A stretch of DNA of 43,845 nucleotides from Lachnospiraceae bacterium (GCA_017520425.1 JAFXFO010000039.1:1-43845), one strand, 5' to 3'. Shown: positions 16,293 through 24,465, counted from the stretch's first letter. A program made the numbers and translations. The notes: generated by a model not told the origin, from the letters alone.

Positions 16293-18299
16293 ATGATCAG
16301 TAAAAGACTAACCCCAAACGAACGCCCTGTATTTCCCAAGCGGGCAGTGATAACGGCAGGTATGCCTTACGGCAATAAGAACCTGCATTTCGGGCATGTG
16401 GGAGGCATGTTTATCCATGCAGATATTTTTGCAAGATTTTTGAGAGACCGAATCGGTAAAGAGAATGTCATCTTTGTGTCAGGTACGGATTGTTATGGTT
16501 CACCTGCCATGGAGAGCCATCGTAAGTTGCAGGAAGAAGGGTATGTAGGTACGCTGGAAGACTATGTACGTGAGAACCATGAGAAGCAGAAGAAAACCCT
16601 GGAAAGCTATGGGGTGAGTCTGAACTTTTTCGGTGCGTCGGCCTTGGACGAGGCAGGCGAGATTCACAGAAAGGTATCCGCAGAGGTATTCCGCAGATTA
16701 TATGAGAATGGCTATATCATTAAGTTGTCTACGCCACAGTTCTATGATGAGGAAAAGAAAATGTTCTTAAACGGGCGTCAGGTAGTGGGAAAGTGTCCCA
16801 TACCCGGGTGTTGTTCAGACAAGGCATATGCGGACGAATGCTCCCTGGGACATCAGTTTTTGCCCTCGGAGCTTATCAATCCGATGAGCAGCTTGTCCGG
16901 AAAGAAGCCGATTCTTAAGGATGTGGAAAATTGGTATCTGGATTTGGAATACTGTATGGATATGGTGAAGGATTACAATGAATTCTTACGTAGAAACACC
17001 AATACCCGAAAGTATCAGCTGGAAACCGTAGGGGAGTTTTTGAAGAAGCCCTGTGTTTATGTGCCCAGAAAATATATTGATGACGTGACCGTGCTGGCAG
17101 CCAAGCTGCCGCCGCATACTCTGACAGATGAGGAAAAGAAGCCTTCCGTTGTGTTTGAGTTTGAAAGCTTAGAGATAAGGGATAAGGCCAAAAGTGTTTT
17201 CGATGCTGAGGGGATACATTATACCTCCGGCAAGACTCTGGTGCCCTTTCGTCTGTCCGGCAATGCAGAATGGGGAGTGCCTTTCCCGGATTGCGAAGAG
17301 CTGAAAGACCTGACCTTCTGGGTATGGCCGGAATCTCTGTGGGCACCCATTTCCTTTACCTCAACATATTTGAAGGAGAAGGGAATAGAAGGTGATTTGT
17401 CCAAGTGGTGGTATGATGAGGACGCAAAGGTTTATCAGTTTATCGGAGAAGATAATATATATTTTTATGCCATCGCACAGACCGGATTGTTTGCCGGATT
17501 GCAGGTTCCTAAAGGGGAGGCGGCAGATATGGAAAAGGTACATCTGTCCCATATTATTGCCAACCGCCATCTGCTGTATATGGATACCAAAGCCAGTAGC
17601 AGTTCTGAGATAAAGCCGCCCAGTGCAGATGAATTGCTGGAGTATTATACTAAGGACCAGCTGAGAATGCATTTCATGAGTCTGGGACTGTCTTCAAAAA
17701 GCGTAGGCTTTAAGCCCCAGGTGTTTATGAAAGAGGAAGACCGTGTGGGCGTGGATATGGTCCTGAAGGACGGCAATCTGATTACCAATGTATTTAATCG
17801 ATTGATTCGAACCTGTTTCTATGCCATTCAGAATAATTGTGACGGCAAGCTACCCACAGGGGAAGCCTGTGAGGAAATCAAGGCCATGGCAGAAAAAGCG
17901 GTTTTGGAATATGAACGTCACATGTACAACCATGACTTCCATAGGATATCCTATGTGCTGGATGATTTTATCAGAATGGTGAATAAGCACTGGGTCAATA
18001 ACGTAAAGGTAGCAGATACAAACGGTGATGTGGCGCTTAGAAAACAGCTGATTGTTGATATTTTGTATGCTTGTAAGATTATAGCTGTCCTGGTGCATCC
18101 CATTGCACCGGAAGGCTGTGAGATGTTTAGTGAGTATTTGAATTTGGGTGAAAAAATGTGGAACTGGGATAGGATATTGGAACCTATTTCAGCGTATGTA
18201 GAGGATGTGGAGAAACATGAACTGAAGTATCTGGAGCCTAGGGTAGATTTCTTTAAGAAGCATGAGAGACAGCTGGAAGGAAATAATGTTAGGGAATAG
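16293..18299 (+). CDS. MetRS-like class I synthetase paralogue with altered KMSKS
   Basis: The 668-residue protein has the overall plan of a methionyl-tRNA synthetase. It shows an N-terminal Rossmann start (AVITAGMPYGNKNLHFGH), a HIGH-type motif HFGH at residues 32-35, a cysteine-bearing knuckle (GKCPIPGC ... ECSLGHQFLPSELINP), the WVWPESLWAPISFTSTYLKE region, and a helical anticodon-binding-like end. The KMSKS loop that should follow HLLYMDTK reads KASSS at residues 433-437, losing the second, catalytic lysine. The C-terminal tRNA-binding OB domain of many MetRS is absent. It is probably not the sole MetRS of the cell. It may be a divergent synthetase or a protein that uses the fold for another ligation. 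AAAGGAGG fixes the ATG. Confidence 0.75.
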   Translation: MISKRLTPNERPVFPKRAVITAGMPYGNKNLHFGHVGGMFIHADIFARFLRDRIGKENVIFVSGTDCYGSPAMESHRKLQEEGYVGTLEDYVRENHEKQKKTLESYGVSLNFFGASALDEAGEIHRKVSAEVFRRLYENGYIIKLSTPQFYDEEKKMFLNGRQVVGKCPIPGCCSDKAYADECSLGHQFLPSELINPMSSLSGKKPILKDVENWYLDLEYCMDMVKDYNEFLRRNTNTRKYQLETVGEFLKKPCVYVPRKYIDDVTVLAAKLPPHTLTDEEKKPSVVFEFESLEIRDKAKSVFDAEGIHYTSGKTLVPFRLSGNAEWGVPFPDCEELKDLTFWVWPESLWAPISFTSTYLKEKGIEGDLSKWWYDEDAKVYQFIGEDNIYFYAIAQTGLFAGLQVPKGEAADMEKVHLSHIIANRHLLYMDTKASSSSEIKPPSADELLEYYTKDQLRMHFMSLGLSSKSVGFKPQVFMKEEDRVGVDMVLKDGNLITNVFNRLIRTCFYAIQNNCDGKLPTGEACEEIKAMAEKAVLEYERHMYNHDFHRISYVLDDFIRMVNKHWVNNVKVADTNGDVALRKQLIVDILYACKIIAVLVHPIAPEGCEMFSEYLNLGEKMWNWDRILEPISAYVEDVEKHELKYLEPRVDFFKKHERQLEGNNVRE

Positions 18300-18383
18300 G
18301 TTTTTAGAGGCACTTTTACGGGCACTCTCGGATTTTTGTCCTGGAAGTGACCCGAATCTGTTTAGATATCTAAAGAAAGAATA

Positions 18384-18412
18384 TTTACAAGAATAAATGG
18401 GAATGATATAAT
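18384..18412 (+). promoter_or_regulatory. Promoter of the XRE-Fic gene
   Basis: TTTACA (18384-18389), a 17-base spacer and TATAAT (18407-18412) lie 28 bases before the ATG at 18441. A 10-base palindrome TAGATATCTA (18363-18372) sits just upstream and could be an operator. Confidence 0.7.
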
Positions 18413-18440
18413 ATATGTACCTCGAAAGGTGGTGGATAAT

Positions 18441-19364
18441 ATGATTTCTTATAAAAAACTATTCCTGATGATGGAAGAAAGAGAAATATCTAAGGAAAGG
18501 CTGAAAAACGCAATAGGAATATCTTCGGCAACTATGGCAAAGCTTGCAAAGAATGAAGAAGTGGCAATGTCAACAATCTATGCATTGTGTGATTATTTTG
18601 ATTGTCAGCCGGGGGCTATTTTATCCTATGAAAAAGAGATTGATGAAAATTCCGTATTATTTAAGCTTAGAGAAGAACAAAGTATGAAATTAAAGGGTGG
18701 CTTATATCATCAGACACAAGTACGGCTGGCATACAATTCCAATCACATGGAAGGCAGCAGACTGACAGAAGATCAGACAAGAAGTATATATGAAACCCAG
18801 ACAATAGGCGTCACTGATGGATATGAAAGAGTTGATGATATTATTGAAACCATAAACCATTTCAGATGTTTTGATTATATTCTGTCCATTGCCGATAAAG
18901 AGTTGTCGGAAGATATTATAAAGCAGATTCACTTGAAATTAAAAAGTGGAACCACAGATAGTGAAAAGGAATGGTTTGCTGTTGGAGATTATAAGAAAAG
19001 GCCGAATGTGATAGGTGATATGATTGAAACAACACATCCATCCAAGGTGGCATCTGAGTTGAAGCAGCTACTAAAAGAGTACAGAGAGAATGATAATATA
19101 ACCTTTGAGGATGTGATTGATTTTCATTATAAATTTGAAAAGATACATCCTTTTCAAGACGGAAATGGCCGCGTAGGCAGATTAATTATGTTTAAGGAGT
19201 GCCTGAAACATAATATTCCGCCATTCATTATTGAAGATGTGTCTAAGGAATATTATAGAAGAGGGTTAAAAGAATATTCGACGGAAAAAGGCTTTTTGAT
19301 GGAGACTTGCAGAGCAGCACAGGATGCATATAAAAAGCTGTTGGAGTATTTTGAGTATATTTAA
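18441..19364 (+). CDS. XRE-Fic fusion, predicted AMPylase with built-in inhibitor
   Basis: Residues 1-65 form a short Cro/C1-type helix-turn-helix (IGISSATMAKLAKNEEVAMSTIYALCDYFDCQPGAI). The rest is a Fic domain with the full active-site motif HPFQDGNGRVGR at residues 236-247. Fic proteins usually move AMP or another phosphate-linked group onto target proteins. The segment SNHMEG (about S100 to G105) matches the inhibitory motif (S/T)xxxE(G/N), placed N-terminal to the core as in class II Fic proteins, so activity should be autoinhibited. A GGTGG site precedes the ATG at 18441 (307 residues). It stands alone with its own promoter and terminator, as accessory genes often do. The target is unknown. 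Confidence 0.92.
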   Translation: MISYKKLFLMMEEREISKERLKNAIGISSATMAKLAKNEEVAMSTIYALCDYFDCQPGAILSYEKEIDENSVLFKLREEQSMKLKGGLYHQTQVRLAYNSNHMEGSRLTEDQTRSIYETQTIGVTDGYERVDDIIETINHFRCFDYILSIADKELSEDIIKQIHLKLKSGTTDSEKEWFAVGDYKKRPNVIGDMIETTHPSKVASELKQLLKEYRENDNITFEDVIDFHYKFEKIHPFQDGNGRVGRLIMFKECLKHNIPPFIIEDVSKEYYRRGLKEYSTEKGFLMETCRAAQDAYKKLLEYFEYI

Positions 19365-19384
19365 ATGAGATGGTTGGCTGATAA

Positions 19385-19416
19385 AAAGGTGTACTTGAAG
19401 TGCACCTTTGTTTTTT
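19385..19416 (+). terminator. Rho-independent terminator after the Fic gene
   Basis: AAAGGTGTACTT pairs with AAGTGCACCTTT (within 19386-19409, one mismatch or wobble), followed by TTTTTT. Confidence 0.85.
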
Positions 19417-19532
19417 GGAGACAGAGAAGGAATAGAAAAACAATTGCTACTTGAGTGACTTATCATTTTATCGGTGATAGAATGAATGATAGAGAATGAT
19501 TAACCCAAGTTAAACAAAGGAAGGTGTTGCAT

Positions 19533-20195
19533 ATGGAGATAGGTGCTATCATAAAGAAACGCCGAGTAGCAATGAAATTAACACAGGAAGAGCTTGCGGA
19601 GAAACTGAACGTCACACCCCAAGCAGTATCACGATGGGAGAACGAGATTTCCTTGCCGGATATTACGCTGGTACCCAGAATTGCTGATCTGCTAAAGATG
19701 TCCTGCGATGATCTGTTGAAAGGAAAAGAGCATCGTATGATACATTATGCTCTGGCTGGTGGAATACTGATAGATGCGTCTGAAGTGTTGATTCAGAATG
19801 ATATTGATGTGCTCTTTGGGTATAGTAAGGAGAATGAAAAGCCGGACCGTCGTCTGGTATTACATGCGGATGATGCAGAGTTTCTGAGGACCATGGTGAA
19901 AGATATTCTAAATAGCCAAGGATATGAGGTGTTGCAGGCAAAGGACGGAGAAGAGTGCATTGATATATTGTCGAAGAATCAGGTAGATATTCTTCTCTTG
20001 GATATCAACATGCCGGGAAATGGGTTGGAAATTCTTAAGGAGGTAAAGGATACCTATCCGGAACTTCCGGTATTGATGCTTTCTGCGATGGCGGATGATA
20101 AGACCGTGAAAAAGACGATGGAGCTTGGGGCGAGTGGTTTTGTAGCGAAGCCATTTGTAGCAAACGATTTGATAGAGCATGTAAAATGTATATGA
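19533..20195 (+). CDS. XRE helix-turn-helix fused to a response-regulator receiver
   Basis: Residues 1-65 are a typical Cro/C1 domain (EIGAIIKKRRVAMKLTQEELA, TPQAVSRWENEISLPDITLV). A linker of about 40 residues follows. Residues 105-220 form a receiver domain with the acidic pair (ADDAEF), phospho-acceptor aspartate at about D157 (LLLDINMPGNG), the Ser/Thr position (MLSAMADD), and the conserved lysine K206 (AKPF). The order is reversed compared with ordinary response regulators, which have the receiver first. No histidine kinase is nearby. AAAGGAAGG precedes the ATG at 19533. It is presumably a phosphorylation-controlled repressor. The target is unknown. Confidence 0.9.
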   Translation: MEIGAIIKKRRVAMKLTQEELAEKLNVTPQAVSRWENEISLPDITLVPRIADLLKMSCDDLLKGKEHRMIHYALAGGILIDASEVLIQNDIDVLFGYSKENEKPDRRLVLHADDAEFLRTMVKDILNSQGYEVLQAKDGEECIDILSKNQVDILLLDINMPGNGLEILKEVKDTYPELPVLMLSAMADDKTVKKTMELGASGFVAKPFVANDLIEHVKCI

Positions 20196-20210
20196 TAGAG
20201 TAGATAAGCG

Positions 20211-20249
20211 CACTCCCGGGTAGAAATCCGGGAGTGTTTTTGGTATAAT
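20211..20249 (+). terminator. Terminator fused to an extended -10 promoter (copy A)
   Basis: CACTCCCGG (20211-20219) pairs with CCGGGAGTG (20228-20236), followed by five T residues. The T-tract runs straight into TGGTATAAT (20241-20249), an extended -10 element. It is one of three related hairpins (see 23385 and 24505). Confidence 0.75.
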
Positions 20250-20333
20250 AAGTAAGGTTCGCAGGAGTTTGAAAGCTAATTAATGGAATGTAGAAAGAGC
20301 TTGCAAAAATTTAGAAATAGAGGATTTATATAA

Positions 20334-21326
20334 ATGAGTGGTATAGAGATTAATAATTTAATGGAATCATTGAAATTAGGAGCAGTTATAAATGAACCGG
20401 TGCAAGTGACAGGTGGATTGCTTCACAAGATGTATCGTGTGAACACAAATAAAGGTGCATATGCCGTGAAAGTTCTAAACGCCGAAATTATGAAGCGTCC
20501 CGTTGCATTTCAAAACACTGTGAATTCAGAAAAGATAGCGGCCGGATTTCAAGCCATAATACCGGTGGTGTCTGCATTAGAAATTGGTGGAAGACAGATT
20601 CAAGAATGGAATGGGACACATTATATGATATTTGATTGGGTGGAAGGTGCTTCAGTTTTTCCGCCGATGATTACTTCAGAAAATTGTTATGCTATTGGGG
20701 ATATATTGGGAAAGATTCATCAAGAAAAACTTGCTGTAGATGGCATGGCACCGGACGAAGATGGTGCTACAATGTTTAATTGGGATAAGTATGGCCAGCA
20801 ATTGCCGGAATATATAGCCGAAGATTGGGCAAACCGTTTCCAAGAAGCACTTCCGGATATCAAGGCTTGGAATCAGGCAGCATGTGAAGCTGGGGAGATT
20901 CTCGCTAAAACAATGGTTATCAGTCATCGAGATCTGGACCCCAAGAATGTCATGTGGAACGGAGACAGCCCGTTAATTATTGATTGGGAAGCGGCAGGAT
21001 ATGTGAATCCCTATCAGGAACTTTTGGAGGTGATTAATTACTGGGCTGATGATGGAAAAGGCGGATTATTGAAAGAGAATTTTGATGCACTACTGTATGC
21101 CTATACCCAACATGTGGAACTGGAGAATGTGGATTGGGATCCAGTGTTTGCGGGAAGCTTTTACGGTATGCTGGGATGGCTGGAATACAATATGAAAAGA
21201 GCGTTAGGAATTGAAAACGGGTCAACAGATGATGCACAGGTTGGCAAGGAACAGGTACTTGGCACAATTGGAGCATTGTATGATTATCAGAAGAAGGTTC
21301 AGATGATGAAGCAGTGGTTGGAGTAA
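20334..21326 (+). CDS. Aminoglycoside-phosphotransferase-family kinase
   Basis: The 330-residue protein has the APH/choline-kinase fold. It shows a nucleotide-gripping N lobe with AYAVKVLNAEI (lysine at about residue 46), the catalytic loop VISHRDLDPKNVMWNG with the HxDxxxxN pattern, and the metal-binding LIIDWEAAGYVNP. Family members phosphorylate antibiotics, choline or other small alcohols, and the substrate cannot be told here. The start ATG is preceded by TAGAGGA. An extended -10 promoter follows the terminator upstream. It does not look like a known high-level aminoglycoside-resistance enzyme, so resistance should not be assumed. Confidence 0.87.
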   Translation: MSGIEINNLMESLKLGAVINEPVQVTGGLLHKMYRVNTNKGAYAVKVLNAEIMKRPVAFQNTVNSEKIAAGFQAIIPVVSALEIGGRQIQEWNGTHYMIFDWVEGASVFPPMITSENCYAIGDILGKIHQEKLAVDGMAPDEDGATMFNWDKYGQQLPEYIAEDWANRFQEALPDIKAWNQAACEAGEILAKTMVISHRDLDPKNVMWNGDSPLIIDWEAAGYVNPYQELLEVINYWADDGKGGLLKENFDALLYAYTQHVELENVDWDPVFAGSFYGMLGWLEYNMKRALGIENGSTDDAQVGKEQVLGTIGALYDYQKKVQMMKQWLE

Positions 21327-21327
21327 A

Positions 21328-21501
21328 TGGACTGGTTCTATCCCATATTGGAAAGTACTTAAAAATGAGGTTAAAGAGGAAGGAAACCAGTTGGTTACAA
21401 ATTGTAACCAACCGAAAATGAAATCCCCTAAAGATGGAAAAAGATATGCAACTGACGAGGCTAATATAGAACAACTGCTTCGAATTATTCAATCGGTTGA
21501 T
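21328..21501 (+). pseudogene. Fragment of a phage BRO-type antirepressor
   Basis: A frame that opens directly after the kinase stop codon encodes a piece (IPYWKVLKNEVKEEGNQLV, then NCNQPKMKSPKDGKRYATD and EQLLRIIQS). This matches the middle of the BRO-N domain of phage antirepressors, usually YWKxLKxRL..EG, DGK.Y.TD and RIIQSIPSPKAEP. Both the start of the domain and everything after RIIQS are missing. The homology ends about 28 bases before the spoIIID-derived direct repeat. There is no start codon with a ribosome site. It is a relic, probably of an integrated phage or island. Confidence 0.65.
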
Positions 21502-21528
21502 TTATTAGTCATACCCCTCAAAGCTTTT

Positions 21529-21679
21529 TCATACAATGTAAAAAAGCACTTTGAGGGGATTTCTTTTGAAAGACTATATTGAAGAGCGTGCCGTAAGCAT
21601 CGCTAACTATATCATCGACAACAATGCCACTGTGCGGCAGACCGCCAAGGAGTTTGGGGTGAGTAAGTCGACGGTACAT
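21529..21679 (+). repeat. 151-bp direct repeat, left copy (5' part of spoIIID)
   Basis: Bases 21529-21679 match 33684-33834 with a single difference (GGGGTG against GGAGTG near the end), at an offset of 12,155 bases. The repeat covers the spoIIID leader hairpin, the ribosome site and the first 38 codons. Identity stops sharply at GGTACAT on the right. On the left it fades, but CATA and C-rich bases still align for about 20 bases. Confidence 0.95.
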
Positions 21680-21697
21680 GTGGAGGTAACGATATAG
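21566..21697 (+). pseudogene. Truncated spoIIID (left copy)
   Basis: From the TTG at 21566 the frame encodes the SpoIIID start (KDYIEERAVSIANYIIDNN ... VRQTAKEFGVSKSTVH) for 38 codons. It then leaves homology and stops after five unrelated codons. The helix-turn-helix is nearly complete, but the C-terminal half with the basic KSERHIRGG region is absent, so it should not replace SpoIIID. The ribosome site and hairpin are intact, so a truncated peptide could still be translated during sporulation. Confidence 0.85.
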
Positions 21698-21701
21698 AAC
21701 G

Positions 21702-21839
21702 ATGGAATGGGAAGGTTGTTTGGGTGGTGGAATAGTGAAAGAGAAGTATGAAAAGGCATTGATTGTATGCGATTGCAGTCAGTGCCTATTTATATGGGAG
21801 GGAAAGTGTATGTTTGCAAATAGTGTCAGAATAAAGTAG
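21702..21839 (+). CDS. Possible 45-codon cysteine-rich peptide
   Basis: Right of the truncated spoIIID, an ATG at 21702 opens a 45-codon frame whose C-terminal half is cysteine-rich (CDCSQCLFIWEGKC plus CLGGG earlier). A GGAGG lies 15 bases upstream, which is far for initiation. A GTG at 21735 with GGTGG in front is an alternative start. It resembles no family I know. It may be a relic of a longer gene at the island border. Confidence 0.25.
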   Translation: MEWEGCLGGGIVKEKYEKALIVCDCSQCLFIWEGKCMFANSVRIK

Positions 21840-21884
21840 AATAGATAAATATGAGAACAATATTGGATGGCAGGGAGATTACAA

Positions 21885-23363
21885 ATGAGTGAAGAATTTA
21901 CGCAGACATCATCGCTAGTATTTTATATTATTGAGATTTTATTTCTATGGGGAATGGTGATATGGGCAGGTTGTCACTATCATAAACGAATAAAGAATCT
22001 AAAGAATAATAAAGAGAAAGAAAGTTTTTATTTTGAGAGAATAAGCGGAAATAATAGATTTAAGCATAGAAGCACTATTATTGATGTTATTAGCAGTGTG
22101 TGTAAGTTTGCATGGATACTGACGATATTGATTTTTTTCTGCCTTATAATAGCTAATCCAGATGCTGGATTAAGAATATTCTGGCAAGGAACAGGCAAGT
22201 TTGTTGATGAGCTTCCAGGGGAAATGTTTGCTGGATTATCAATAGTAGCGATTATTACCGCACTTGTTGGAGTTAGGAAAGAGACATGGTTTGGTTTCGA
22301 TATCTATGATATATTGAGAGAGTTCTCCATAGTAAGAAAAACTTGTACAAGTTTAGTATTGACTTTTGTATGTAGAATACTGATTTTTGTTGCACCTATA
22401 ATACTTAATATATCTGGATATGAAAAGTATTTTGTGGTAAAAGTTCTGGTTCTCTTTTGTTTTTTAGTGTATCTTTATTATCTTATAGAGATTATGTGGG
22501 TAGTGATTGAAATATTATTTGGAAATAATATTGATCGTTTTTGCGCCAATAATTTGTACCGTTTTTTGCGACTAAGAAAAGAGAGCAAGAGGGATTATGG
22601 AGAAGAGGAACTTACGAATGTTATGGAGTATTTATTGGATGAATATGTGCACATAATGGGTAAGATTGGATGTAATAATTTGGATGCGATTTCATATGAT
22701 ACTAATATTAATCCGAAGGGAGAACGGTTTAAGCAAAAGAGAATATGGTCATCTATCGTAATTGCGGTAGCTATAACGGTGCTTACTTATTTAGTGACAT
22801 TTGTATCTTATTTTGAGGTGAGCAAATGGAGTTTTCAGTGGATGATAGTTGTTATTGCATTTCTGCTATTTGTTATTTTAGGTATTGCCAATGATGGCTT
22901 CGGGGGAATATTTGTTACAATGTGTTATGGATGGGTATCGTATAGATTCGAGTATAACAAGAGAGAAGTCTATTCTCGAAATACGGCAATGTTTAAGAGA
23001 AGTAAGTATGTTAAGTGTGTGCGAAGTGTGGAGAATATTTTAGCATTATATAGCCTTTTGCTTGAGCAAAGAGGGAAGGCGTTGGAAGAAATCGTAGAAA
23101 AATATGTTTTAAAAGAAAAGGCTACTAGAAATGATATAGAGAAAGATTATATGACAATGTTGTTGATTTCGATGGATTATATGCATTATTGTAGGACAAG
23201 CACAATTATTAAAGAGGTTACTTTCCCCAATAATGACAAATGCATACAGTGGGCAAAAGGGTTTGCTATTAAGGCAACAAATAGTGTGCTTGGGGATAAA
23301 GTAGATGAGGAAAAATTCAATAAGTATTTAGAGTTGAAGCAGAAAAATGGAAGTAAAAAATAA
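21885..23363 (+). CDS. Polytopic membrane protein of unknown function
   Basis: About seven hydrophobic segments can be seen: LVFYIIEILFLWGMVIWAG, AWILTILIFFCLIIA, MFAGLSIVAIITALVGV, LVLTFVCRILIFVAPIIL, VLVLFCFLVYLYYLIEIMWV, SIVIAVAITVLTYLVTFV and MIVVIAFLLFVILGIA. The last 150 residues are soluble and charged. AGGGAG at 21873-21878 lies 6 bases before the ATG at 21885, which I prefer to the ATG at 21867. It is the first full gene of the block behind the truncated spoIIID, is AT-rich, and ends just before hairpin copy B. No family is recognised. Confidence 0.75.
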   Translation: MSEEFTQTSSLVFYIIEILFLWGMVIWAGCHYHKRIKNLKNNKEKESFYFERISGNNRFKHRSTIIDVISSVCKFAWILTILIFFCLIIANPDAGLRIFWQGTGKFVDELPGEMFAGLSIVAIITALVGVRKETWFGFDIYDILREFSIVRKTCTSLVLTFVCRILIFVAPIILNISGYEKYFVVKVLVLFCFLVYLYYLIEIMWVVIEILFGNNIDRFCANNLYRFLRLRKESKRDYGEEELTNVMEYLLDEYVHIMGKIGCNNLDAISYDTNINPKGERFKQKRIWSSIVIAVAITVLTYLVTFVSYFEVSKWSFQWMIVVIAFLLFVILGIANDGFGGIFVTMCYGWVSYRFEYNKREVYSRNTAMFKRSKYVKCVRSVENILALYSLLLEQRGKALEEIVEKYVLKEKATRNDIEKDYMTMLLISMDYMHYCRTSTIIKEVTFPNNDKCIQWAKGFAIKATNSVLGDKVDEEKFNKYLELKQKNGSKK

Positions 23364-23384
23364 TGCTAACGAAGTAAATAAGGG

Positions 23385-23415
23385 CACTCTCAGGTGGGAA
23401 TCTGGGAGTGTTTTT
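23385..23415 (+). terminator. Hairpin terminator (copy B)
   Basis: CACTCTCAG (23385-23393) pairs with CTGGGAGTG (23402-23410, one G-T pair) and ends in TTTTT. The loop GTGGGAAT matches those of copies A and C, showing common ancestry rather than chance. No TATAAT follows in this copy. Confidence 0.8.
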
Positions 23416-23529
23416 CTGTTCTCAACCCATGGTTTCAAAACTTGACACTTTATCCTTTGACGAGCATTTCAGCGGCAGTTATAATTTAATGTAGAAGTGT
23501 TTGAAACGGCATGTGTTGGGAGGTTGCGT

Positions 23530-24465
23530 ATGGAACAGCATGGAGTTGCAATTGGTGGGAAGATATATTCATTGCGTGTGGCAAAAGGTATGACACAAGA
23601 ACAATTGGCGGCCATACTTTGTGTGAGTCCGGCTGCGGTTTCAAAGTGGGAACGTAACCTTGCCAATCCCGGCATCGAGATGCTATGGGCTCTTGCGGAT
23701 TATTTTGAATGTAGCATTGATGAATTAGTAGGTCGGGAAGAAAAGTATCTGGGAAAGTTAGGAATTTACGATAGTGAGAAAATACGACTGGCAGAAGTGG
23801 CTGAAGAACTGCTTGCATGTAGTGAAATCAGCAGAATGCAAGGGCTTCTGGCACTGGATGAACGCATGAAGCAATATGAGGGTGAAAGTAAGTTTCTACC
23901 TTTTGCCATCCACTTTTTTCTGCAATCCTTAATGAAGCGGATGGATTTGGACTTAATCTTTGAGCTTTTGGAGAATTACGTAACGACACTTGTGTCGGAA
24001 GAACAAAGAGAAGGATATATGATTACGCATATCCTAAAGAGGATAGCTTCCGGCGAGAATACAGAGATGTTGCGGGAAATAGTGGCTTCTTTCGTGGGAG
24101 TGGGGTATTGGAAAAAGCTGGAGGATATCACCAGAAGAGAACAAGGGAAAAGAACCAGGGAGGAGATTATCGGGAAGTATCAGGATAAGAAGCTGTATTC
24201 TGAGAAAACAGCTTTGTTGGAGCGATTTGAGCAGGTTGGTGACTTTGAAATTCAGGCGATTTTGAAAAACCTGGATAGCGAAACATTAATAGCGGCACTT
24301 AGTGGAGCTTCCGGGAAAATCGTTGTAAGTTTTTTTAAGAATTTGTCTGATAGATTGCTTTACTTTGTTAGTGAGGATATTGATAACTGGAATGGTACGG
24401 AGGAAGAGATAATGAAGGCACAAAGGCGAGTGCTTGCAGTAGGTGGGTGTTTTTTGGTGGAGTAA
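23530..24465 (+). CDS. XRE regulator with MotA-like and FliG-C-like regions
   Basis: Residues 1-65 are a Cro/C1 helix-turn-helix (IYSLRVAKGMTQEQLAAILC, SPAAVSKWERNLANP). The middle contains SRMQGLLALDERMKQYEGES with KFLPFAIHFFLQSLMKRMDL. This recalls the cytoplasmic loop of MotA (AR.EGLLALE.......FL..GL...VDG). The last 75 residues (QAILKNLDSETLIAALSGAS ... FFKNLSDRLLYFVSEDI ... IMKAQRRVL) closely recall the FliG C-terminal domain (ILREVDS..LA.ALKGA, F..NMS.RA...L.EDLE). The combination of a DNA-binding head with parts of a flagellar motor switch is unusual. GGGAGG supports the ATG at 23530. The domain calls are by eye. Confidence 0.72.
   Translation: MEQHGVAIGGKIYSLRVAKGMTQEQLAAILCVSPAAVSKWERNLANPGIEMLWALADYFECSIDELVGREEKYLGKLGIYDSEKIRLAEVAEELLACSEISRMQGLLALDERMKQYEGESKFLPFAIHFFLQSLMKRMDLDLIFELLENYVTTLVSEEQREGYMITHILKRIASGENTEMLREIVASFVGVGYWKKLEDITRREQGKRTREEIIGKYQDKKLYSEKTALLERFEQVGDFEIQAILKNLDSETLIAALSGASGKIVVSFFKNLSDRLLYFVSEDIDNWNGTEEEIMKAQRRVLAVGGCFLVE

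Noticed and set aside
18300-18345. Fourth copy of the repeated hairpin terminator
   Set aside because: CACTCTC...GAAGTG is reminiscent of the family, but the stem is badly mismatched and no T-tract follows, so it is mentioned only as a possible relic.
20334-21326. Aminoglycoside resistance gene
   Set aside because: Only the general kinase fold and catalytic motifs are visible. No signature of a specific resistance subclass was recognised, so resistance is not claimed.
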